Made by a program: the position numbers and the translations under genes. DNA of 11,357 bases from an uncultured Oscillospiraceae bacterium. Lineage in GTDB: Bacteria; Bacillota; Clostridia; Oscillospirales; Oscillospiraceae. Positions within the stretch are counted from its first letter, which is position 1. Every line of letters starts with the position of its first letter. Location: assembly GCA_900756575.1 (NCBI GenBank), contig CAAEKQ010000127.1:1-11357 (forward strand), read 5' to 3'. The notes under the pieces were generated by a model. That model did no database searches, was not told where the DNA came from, and was given only the letters and a program-made list of their open reading frames with translations. Positions 6,886 through 11,357 of the stretch are shown in pieces.

Positions 6886-7229
6886 TTGGGCTTGAAAATC
6901 ACCGCGCAGAGATAGCCAAAGATCATCGCCGCCGTCACACCGCCTGCTGCCGCCGTAAAGCCGCCGGTGAAAATGCCGATCCAGCCGTCCTTGTCGATGG
7001 CTTCCTTCACGCCCTTGGCCAGATTATATCCGAAGCCGGTGAGGGGAACGGTCGCGCCCGCTCCGCCCCATTCCTTGATGGGCGTATAAAAGCCCAGTCC
7101 GCCGAGGATCACCCCGGCTACCACATAGCTTACGAGAATTTTCGCCGGGGTCAGCTTGGTTTTGTCAATCAAAATCTGCCCAATGGCACAGAGAATGCCA
7201 CCGCAAATAAAGGCGTTCAAATACTCCAT
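6873..7229 (-). CDS. spoVAE: stage V sporulation protein AE
   Basis: SpoVAE is a membrane component of the SpoVA channel, which imports dipicolinic acid into the forespore and releases it at germination. The 118-residue product (B. subtilis about 116) has the family stretches GQILIDKTKLTPAKILV, GGAGATVPLTGFG and LGIFTGGFTAAAGGVTAA-like IGIFTGG, with about three or four hydrophobic segments. The ATG (7229-7227) shares one base with the spoVAD stop (TGATG), so translation is probably coupled; the site upstream is only a weak GGGTG. Longer in-frame starts upstream lie inside spoVAD and translate to non-homologous sequence, so they are rejected. The TGA is at 6875-6873, and the promoter of the next small ORF overlaps this end. 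Confidence 0.95.
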   Translation of the reverse strand: MEYLNAFICGGILCAIGQILIDKTKLTPAKILVSYVVAGVILGGLGFYTPIKEWGGAGATVPLTGFGYNLAKGVKEAIDKDGWIGIFTGGFTAAAGGVTAAMIFGYLCAVIFKPKDKS

Positions 7230-8254
7230 CACATACACCCGCTTTCCATGGAGATTGCCACCGCGTGGCAGACCGAGGGGATGGACTCCCCCTGCTGGGT
7301 GGACACCGGAGAAAGCAGCGCGCCGGTGCCGCAGAACAGGATGTTCCGGAGCTTTCTGGTTTTGAGCTTTTCCATGAGATAGCCGCAGAGCACCACGGCG
7401 CTGCATCCGCATCCCGATCCGCCAGCGTGAACGTCCTGGCGCTCCAAATCAAAGATCATGGTGCCACAGTCGTCCAGCTTGTCTCCCAATGAAAGGCCCT
7501 CCCGGCGGAACAGATCCCGGGCCAGCTCTTTGCCCACCTTGCCCAGGTCGCCGGACACAATGAGGTCGTAGTCGTTGGGGCTCAGGCCGGTGTCTTGAAA
7601 ATGGCCCAGCACCGTGTCCACAAAGGCCGGAGCCATGGCAGCGCCCATATTGTTGGCGTCAGTGATTTTGAGATCCACGATTTTTCCGGTGGTAAACCCG
7701 CGAATATAGGGCGGCGCCTGATTGGGGCCCACCAACACCGCGCCGGAACCGGTGACGGTCCACTGTGCTGTGGGGGTTCGCTGTCCGCCGTATTCCAGGG
7801 GAAGACGGTATTGCCGCTCGGCGGAGGCAAAATGGGAGGAGGTCATGGCGGCGGCAAGCTCGGCGTAGCCTCCTTCTACGGCCATGGCGGCAAGAGAAAG
7901 GCTCTCGGCCATGGTGGAGCAGGCGCCGTACAGTCCGTAAAAGGGAATGTCGGTGCCCCGGGCGGCAAAGCTGGTGCCGATGCACTGGTTTAAGAGGTCT
8001 CCGGCAAAGAGCATATGCACACTGGAAGGGGAGAGGGATGCCTTTTTTAGCGCCTCCTGCAGGGCCAGGGTCTGCATTTGGCTTTCTGCCTTTTCCCAGG
8101 TGGGCTGCCCGAAATGGGTATCCGTGCTGATTTGGTCAAAATAGGCGGCAAGGGGGCCTTCGCCTTCCTTTTTTCCAACCACCGACGCATAGGACAGGAT
8201 GGACGGGGGAAAATCAAAGCGGACGGACTGCCGCCCCAGATGTTTTCGGTTCAT
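7229..8254 (-). CDS. spoVAD: stage V sporulation protein AD
   Basis: SpoVAD is the dipicolinic acid-binding, thiolase-fold component of the SpoVA complex at the forespore inner membrane. The 341-residue product (B. subtilis 338) carries VGKKEGEGPL, AGDLLNQ, the thiolase-like GACSTM with Cys112, PTAQWTVTGSGA, the LIVSGDLGKVG stretch, SGCGCSAVVL and TGALLSP in the expected order. The ATG at 8254 has GGAGA upstream (plus strand TCTCC, 8261-8265); in-frame sequence further upstream is rejected as non-homologous and crosses the promoter. A sigma-G-like promoter and a terminator for dapA lie immediately upstream. spoVAC, which usually precedes spoVAD, is not in this window. Confidence 0.97.
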   Translation of the reverse strand: MNRKHLGRQSVRFDFPPSILSYASVVGKKEGEGPLAAYFDQISTDTHFGQPTWEKAESQMQTLALQEALKKASLSPSSVHMLFAGDLLNQCIGTSFAARGTDIPFYGLYGACSTMAESLSLAAMAVEGGYAELAAAMTSSHFASAERQYRLPLEYGGQRTPTAQWTVTGSGAVLVGPNQAPPYIRGFTTGKIVDLKITDANNMGAAMAPAFVDTVLGHFQDTGLSPNDYDLIVSGDLGKVGKELARDLFRREGLSLGDKLDDCGTMIFDLERQDVHAGGSGCGCSAVVLCGYLMEKLKTRKLRNILFCGTGALLSPVSTQQGESIPSVCHAVAISMESGCM

Positions 8255-8281
8255 ATGCAGTCTCCAATCTGTGTTTTGGGA

Positions 8282-8310
8282 TAGTATGCGCAGCCGGAGA
8301 AAATGCATAC
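8282..8310 (-). promoter_or_regulatory. sigma-G-like promoter of spoVAD-spoVAE
   Basis: Minus strand: -35 GTATG (8310-8306), exactly 17 bases, -10 CATACTA (8288-8282). Both match the sigma-G consensus (GYATR and CATNNTA). The predicted start near 8275 leaves a leader of about 20 bases with the spoVAD ribosome binding site. Forespore control of spoVA by sigma-G is known in B. subtilis. Confidence 0.75.
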
Positions 8311-8313
8311 GAC

Positions 8314-8357
8314 AAAATGGCGCTTCCCGTACCGATTCGTACAGGAAACGCCATTTT
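8314..8357. terminator. bidirectional terminator downstream of dapA
   Basis: AAAATGGCG (8314-8322) pairs with CGCCATTTT (8349-8357). TTCC/GGAA and GTAC/GTAC continue the stem past single C-A mismatches to a 6-base loop. On the minus strand the stem ends in TTTT. It lies 7 bases after the dapA stop and separates it from spoVAD. Confidence 0.88.
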
Positions 8358-8364
8358 ATTTGAA

Positions 8365-9252
8365 TTATATGAGATTTTTCTGGTGAAGTGCGGACATCAG
8401 CTGCTCCTTTTTTTCGTCGTCCAGCTGGCACAGGGGCATCCGCAGCGGACCGACCCCAAGTCCCATAAGATTCATGGCGGTTTTCACCGGAATGGGATTG
8501 ACCTCACAGAACAGCGCGTCGATCAGCGCCATATAGTGTTTCTGCATGGATGCGGCGGTCTCATAATCCCCACGGAGGCAGGCGGCGGTAAGCTCGGCGG
8601 TGACTTCCGGGCAGAGATTGGCCAGCACGGAGATCACGCCCTTTCCGCCCAGGGCCATGATGGGGACAATCTGGCCGTCGTTTCCGCTCCAGATGTTCAG
8701 CTCGTCGCCGCAGGCATCCAGGGTTCGGAGCACCAGATCGGTACTGCCGGACGCTTCTTTTACGCCGTTAATCAGCGGATGCCGGGATAGCTGGCGATAA
8801 ATCTCTGCGTTCATGGAAACGCCTGTGCGGGACGGGACATTGTAGACGATGATGGGAAGCTCCACACTGTCGGCCACGGAAAGATAATGCCTGATTAGAC
8901 CCGTGGCGGAGCATTTGTTGTAATAAGGCGTGACCAGCAGCAGACCGTCGGCCCCGGCCTTTTTGGCCTCCTGGCTGAGGCGAAGGGTGTGGGCGGTTTG
9001 ATTGCTGCCCGTTCCGGCGATTACCGGAATGCGGCCGTTTACGGTGCGGACGCAGTGGGAAATCACGGCAATGCGCTCATGATCCGTCAAGGTTGCGGAT
9101 TCGCCAGTGGTGCCGCAGATGGTGATGGCAGCGGTACCGGCGGCAATCTGGAGCTCGATGAGCTCGGTGAGTTTCGCATAGTGGACGGAACCGTCTGCGT
9201 GCATCGGGGTAACGATGGCAACGCTGGAGCCGGTAAACAGGGGCGTCTTCAA
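8365..9252 (-). CDS. dapA: 4-hydroxy-tetrahydrodipicolinate synthase
   Basis: DapA condenses pyruvate with aspartate semialdehyde, the first committed step to diaminopimelate, lysine and dipicolinic acid. The 295-residue (beta/alpha)8 enzyme has GTTGE (residues 47-51), Tyr111 in VTPYYNK, catalytic Tyr137 in YNVPSRTG with Arg142, the Schiff-base Lys165 in GVKEASGS, and NPIPVKTAMNLMG near the C-terminus. The start is TTG (9252-9250): GTGAGG lies 8 bases upstream and the N-terminus KTPLFTGSSVAIVTP begins as in homologues. asd ends 33 bases upstream on the same strand, and its product is DapA's substrate, so asd-dapA form an operon. A terminator follows directly. Confidence 0.97.
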   Translation of the reverse strand: MKTPLFTGSSVAIVTPMHADGSVHYAKLTELIELQIAAGTAAITICGTTGESATLTDHERIAVISHCVRTVNGRIPVIAGTGSNQTAHTLRLSQEAKKAGADGLLLVTPYYNKCSATGLIRHYLSVADSVELPIIVYNVPSRTGVSMNAEIYRQLSRHPLINGVKEASGSTDLVLRTLDACGDELNIWSGNDGQIVPIMALGGKGVISVLANLCPEVTAELTAACLRGDYETAASMQKHYMALIDALFCEVNPIPVKTAMNLMGLGVGPLRMPLCQLDDEKKEQLMSALHQKNLI

Positions 9253-9285
9253 CGCAGAAACCTCACTTTCCGGGGAAGGGGAGAC

Positions 9286-10374
9286 TCAGCGGCGGGTGAT
9301 ATAGCCCTCGGCGCAAAGAAGCTCTGCCAGCAGAGTTGCACCACCGGCAGCACCCCGCAGGGTGTTGTGAGACAGGCAGACAAACTTTACGTCATACTGG
9401 GTGTCCGGGCGCAGACGGCCTACGGAGATGGCCATGCCGCCCTCCAGATCCCGCTGTAGCTTCGTCTGGGGCATATTGTCTTCTTCAAAATAATGGATGA
9501 ACTGCCGGGGCGCATGGGGAAGCTCCAGCTCCTGGGGACGGCCCTTGAAGTTTTTCCACAGAGCCTTGAAGTCCTCCAGATCTGCGGGCTTTTCGAGGGA
9601 TGCAAATACGGCTGCCATATGGCCGTTGGACACGGGCACACGGAGGCACTGGGTGGTGATGGAGGGGCCGTCTGCGTTTTTGATTACGCCGTCTTCCACA
9701 TGGCCCCAGACCTTCAGAGGCTCCTGTTCGGACTTTTCCTCCTCGCCGCCGATGTAGGGAATCAGGTTATCCACCATCTCGGGCCAGGTCTCGAAGGTCT
9801 TACCTGCGCCGGAAATGGCCTGATAGGTGCAGACCAGAACCTTCTTGAGGCCGTACTTCTCCTTGAGAATGGACAGGGCAGGTACATAGCTCTGGATGCT
9901 GCAATTGGATTTTACGGCGATGAAGCCGCGGGTGGTGCCAAGGCGCTTCCGCTGGTCGGCAATGACCTTCAGATGGTCGTTGTTGATCTCGGGGATCACC
10001 ATGGGAACGTCCGGGGTGCCGCGGTGGGCGGAGTTGTTGGAGACCACGGGGCACTCCAGCTGGGCATATTGATACTCCAGAGCGCGGATGGCGTCCTTAT
10101 CCATATCCACGGCGCAGAATACAAAGTCCACGATTTCGGCAATCTTTTCTGCGTCCGCCTGGGCATCCATGACGGTGATATCCTCGGCCCACTGGGGGAT
10201 GGGGGTATCCATGCACCACTTCTTGCCCACAGCCTCGGGATATTTCTTCCCGGCGGAACGGGCAGAGGCGGCCAGCACCACGGGCTCAAACCAGGGATGA
10301 CCATCCATAAGGGTGATAAAACGCTGCCCCACCATGCCGGTGGCGCCGATGATGCCAACTTTATACTTTTCCAT
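9286..10374 (-). CDS. asd: aspartate-semialdehyde dehydrogenase (archaeal/fungal-type branch)
   Basis: Asd reduces aspartyl phosphate to aspartate semialdehyde with NADPH, the branch point for lysine/diaminopimelate and threonine/methionine. The 362-residue protein opens with the nucleotide-binding GIIGATGMVGQRF (residues 7-19). It contains NNSAHR and PDVPMVIPEIN (113-131), catalytic Cys158 in KSNCSIQ and catalytic His252 in RVPVSNGHMAAV. These motifs and the length place it in the archaeal/yeast-type subfamily rather than the E. coli type; that placement is from memory. ATG 10374 is preceded by AAGGAG 10 bases away. An in-frame start at 10428 lacks homologous sequence. A promoter-hairpin-terminator leader (10439-10539) lies upstream. 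Confidence 0.96.
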   Translation of the reverse strand: MEKYKVGIIGATGMVGQRFITLMDGHPWFEPVVLAASARSAGKKYPEAVGKKWCMDTPIPQWAEDITVMDAQADAEKIAEIVDFVFCAVDMDKDAIRALEYQYAQLECPVVSNNSAHRGTPDVPMVIPEINNDHLKVIADQRKRLGTTRGFIAVKSNCSIQSYVPALSILKEKYGLKKVLVCTYQAISGAGKTFETWPEMVDNLIPYIGGEEEKSEQEPLKVWGHVEDGVIKNADGPSITTQCLRVPVSNGHMAAVFASLEKPADLEDFKALWKNFKGRPQELELPHAPRQFIHYFEEDNMPQTKLQRDLEGGMAISVGRLRPDTQYDVKFVCLSHNTLRGAAGGATLLAELLCAEGYITRR

Positions 10375-10438
10375 ATTTGCATCGCTCCTTATACCAGTAT
10401 AGACGCGCGGGGCAAAAACGTGAATCAATCCCCCATAT

Positions 10439-10504
10439 AAAAAACAGCCGGCGGGAGAACCAGCCGGCAGATATGGGTCAAACCCGCAACCTCTATTTGA
10501 AGTT
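10439..10504 (-). ncRNA. asd leader RNA with intrinsic terminator, possible attenuator
   Basis: Starting near 10504, the minus-strand transcript can form AACTTC-AAATA-GAGGTT (10504-10488), then GGG-TTTGA-CCC (10485-10475). Next is a GCCGGC/GCCGGC stem (10468-10463 with 10452-10447), extendable inside by two G-C pairs, followed by TG and six T (10444-10439). The terminator lies between the promoter and asd, 65 bases before its ATG, so asd expression would need readthrough or another promoter. This suggests attenuation of asd-dapA, or a free RNA of about 65 bases. I cannot match it to a known riboswitch, T-box or leader-peptide system. The opening TAGAGGTTGCGGG loosely recalls the first strand of the lysine riboswitch, but the rest is missing. 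Confidence 0.6.
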
Positions 10505-10510
10505 AGCTAC

Positions 10511-10539
10511 ATAGTAGCACAGGGGAAATTCACTGTCAA
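10511..10539 (-). promoter_or_regulatory. sigma-A promoter of the asd leader
   Basis: Minus strand: perfect TTGACA (10539-10534), 17-base spacer, TACTAT (10516-10511). The start is expected near 10504, which coincides with the 5' base of the first leader hairpin. Confidence 0.85.
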
Positions 10540-10559
10540 GGCGGAAAGGCACATAGAAA

Positions 10560-10599
10560 TTCCACAAAATTCACTGCTTTATTGTGCGAAATTGTGGAA
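10560..10599 (-). terminator. possible weak terminator of the ribbon-helix-helix gene
   Basis: On the minus strand TTCCACAA (10599-10592) pairs with TTGTGGAA (10567-10560) around a long loop, 9 bases after the stop codon. It is followed by a short T-rich stretch. The stem is AT-rich and the T-run poor, so termination would be inefficient. Confidence 0.35.
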
Positions 10600-10608
10600 G
10601 GGGAGGGG

Positions 10609-10854
10609 TTAGAACTGATCGAAGAATTCGCTGCGTTCCGCCTGTTCGGCCTGCTCCCGGCGAAGCTGCTCCCGGACGGCCTCCAATACCACCCGGCAGA
10701 CAAAGCGGTTGACGGTTTCACCGTTCCGCTTTGCGCATTCGGCAATGAGCTTGCGGCTGCCTTTGGGGAGGGCCATATTGATGCGGTCATAGTGGGCGGC
10801 GGTGTATTCGTTGTTTGCGCGGATTTTTGCAGCACTGTTCTTTTTCCCGGACAT
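10609..10854 (-). CDS. small ribbon-helix-helix DNA-binding protein (Arc/CopG-like)
   Basis: The 81-residue product has a basic N-terminus. The segment YDRINMALPKGSRKLIAECAKRNGETVNRFVCRVVLEAVREQL (residues about 22-64) has the pattern of a beta-strand followed by two helices with the G-E-T-V-N turn, typical of Arc/CopG-type ribbon-helix-helix proteins. The C-terminus is Glu/Gln/Arg-rich. GGGAGGTG lies just before the ATG (10868-10861); an in-frame start at 10917 adds non-homologous residues and is rejected. No toxin gene adjoins it, so this is more likely a transcriptional regulator than half of a toxin-antitoxin pair. Two palindromes 50 bases upstream of its start codon are plausible binding sites. 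Its target genes are not evident. Confidence 0.85.
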   Translation of the reverse strand: MSGKKNSAAKIRANNEYTAAHYDRINMALPKGSRKLIAECAKRNGETVNRFVCRVVLEAVREQLRREQAEQAERSEFFDQF

Positions 10855-10872
10855 GGAATTCACCTCCCGGGC

Positions 10873-10901
10873 ATCATAGCATAATTCACCGGATTTGTCC
10901 A
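10873..10901 (-). promoter_or_regulatory. promoter of the ribbon-helix-helix gene
   Basis: Minus strand: TGGACA (10901-10896), 17 bases, TATGAT (10878-10873), with an upstream TG giving an extended -10. The predicted start near 10866 would fall inside the ribosome binding site, leaving a leader of only about 12 bases. Either the leader is very short or a further-upstream promoter is also used. Confidence 0.6.
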
Positions 10902-10905
10902 GAAT

Positions 10906-10943
10906 ACAATGAAACATTGTTTAATTCGACAATGGGACATTGT
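10906..10943. repeat. tandem pair of ACAATG-N3-CATTGT palindromes, likely operator
   Basis: Copy 1 is at 10906-10920 with centre AAA; copy 2 at 10929-10943 with centre GGA. All 12 arm bases are identical in both copies, and the centres are 23 bp apart. They lie between the divergent ribbon-helix-helix gene and queA, 4 bases upstream of the former's -35. Paired short palindromes at about two helical turns are typical sites for ribbon-helix-helix dimers. Binding by this protein is inferred. Confidence 0.7.
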
Positions 10944-10982
10944 AACTACAGAAACATCCATTGCGGAATTCGGAGAAAACTG

Positions 10983-11011
10983 TTGCGTTATGACCTCAAA
11001 TGCATTATGAT
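10983..11011 (+). promoter_or_regulatory. probable sigma-A promoter of queA
   Basis: TTGCGT (10983-10988), 17-base spacer, TATGAT (11006-11011), with a near-consensus -10. The start would be near 11018, about 48 bases before the queA ATG. Confidence 0.6.
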
Positions 11012-11065
11012 ATTCTTTACCGGAAAACACCGGATTACACATGAGATGATAGAGGGTTTCGCGTG

Positions 11066-11357
11066 ATGAAAACCAGTGATTTTTACTATGATCTGCCCCA
11101 GGAGCTCATTGCTCAGACGCCGCTGGAGCGCCGGGACGGTTCAAGACTGATGGTACTGAACCGGGAGACTGGGGAGATTCAGCATCAGCATTTTTATGAC
11201 CTGCCGGAGCATCTGCATCCCGGCGATACGCTTGTACTCAACGACAGCCGGGTGCTTCCGGCGCGGCTGTACGGTCACCGGGTTCCCACCGGCGGCGCAG
11301 TGGAGCTGCTGCTGCTCAAGGATGTGGGCGATGGAAAATGGGAATGCCTGGCCCGCC
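11066..11357 (+). CDS. queA: tRNA preQ1(34) S-adenosylmethionine ribosyltransferase-isomerase (3' partial)
   Basis: QueA transfers and isomerises the ribosyl part of S-adenosylmethionine onto 7-aminomethyl-7-deazaguanine in tRNA, the penultimate step of queuosine formation. The first 97 residues are present, running off the window end. They show the family start MKTSDFYYDLPQELIAQTP, then LERRDGSRLMVLNRETG, and the highly conserved LVLNDSRVLPARLYG near residues 58-72, followed by VELLLL. The whole protein would normally be about 340 residues. AGAGGG (11051-11056) lies 9 bases before the ATG. The upstream 200 bases hold its promoter and the palindrome pair shared with the divergent ribbon-helix-helix gene. 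Confidence 0.96.
   Translation, partial: MKTSDFYYDLPQELIAQTPLERRDGSRLMVLNRETGEIQHQHFYDLPEHLHPGDTLVLNDSRVLPARLYGHRVPTGGAVELLLLKDVGDGKWECLAR

Noticed and set aside
6669..7382. Plus-strand open frame of 237 codons from the terminator into spoVAE/spoVAD
   Set aside because: Its start lies in the terminator stem, its first part is the antisense of the Gln-rich ORF (giving Cys/Phe/Ser repeats), and it crosses two genes on the other strand.
9493..10440. Plus-strand open frame of 315 codons antisense to asd
   Set aside because: It mirrors the asd coding sequence, lacks a ribosome binding site and has no family motif.
10463..10504. tRNA T-arm-like sequence (GGGTTTGACCC) in the asd leader
   Set aside because: No D-arm, anticodon arm or acceptor stem can be formed around it, and no T-box AGGGTGG motif is present.
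10609..10854. Ribbon-helix-helix protein as an antitoxin
   Set aside because: No small toxin-like ORF overlaps or follows it; the neighbours are asd and queA, so a toxin-antitoxin call is unsupported.

Overview
The window looks like a core chromosomal segment of a spore-forming, fairly GC-rich member of the Clostridia, probably Oscillospiraceae-like. Support for this comes from the spoVAD/spoVAE sporulation genes, formate-tetrahydrofolate ligase under a ZTP riboswitch, strong AGGAGG-type ribosome binding sites and a YmfH-like M16 peptidase next to lgt. The taxonomic call is inference. I see no rRNA, tRNA, CRISPR array, insertion sequence or phage gene.

Layout, plus strand, 1-6686. A 5'-truncated M16 zinc peptidase is followed 3 bp later by lgt (prolipoprotein diacylglyceryl transferase, with an unusual acidic tail) and a strong terminator. 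Next is an ECF sigma factor whose stop codon overlaps the start of a one-TM anti-sigma-like protein. Then come a sigma-A promoter, a ZTP (pfl) riboswitch with an overlapping terminator, and fhs. A separate promoter drives a 207-residue coiled-coil/acidic protein of unknown function, which ends at a bidirectional terminator.

Layout, minus strand, 10854-6695. Read in transcription order: a ribbon-helix-helix DNA-binding protein; a leader with a near-consensus promoter, small hairpins and an intrinsic terminator; asd and dapA (lysine/diaminopimelate branch); a bidirectional terminator; a sigma-G-like promoter; spoVAD and spoVAE; and a second sigma-G-like promoter. That second promoter is followed by a 38-residue Gln/Asn-rich ORF with its own strong ribosome binding site. 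The plus strand resumes at 11066 with the start of queA, cut by the window end.

How the genes fit together. Asd and DapA make the precursor of both diaminopimelate (cell wall) and dipicolinic acid, while SpoVAD/SpoVAE belong to the channel that moves dipicolinic acid into the forespore. Precursor synthesis and spore loading are therefore adjacent but separately controlled. The less explained elements are the asd leader, the small Gln-rich ORF with its forespore-type promoter, and a pair of identical-arm palindromes (ACAATG-N3-CATTGT) between the ribbon-helix-helix gene and queA.
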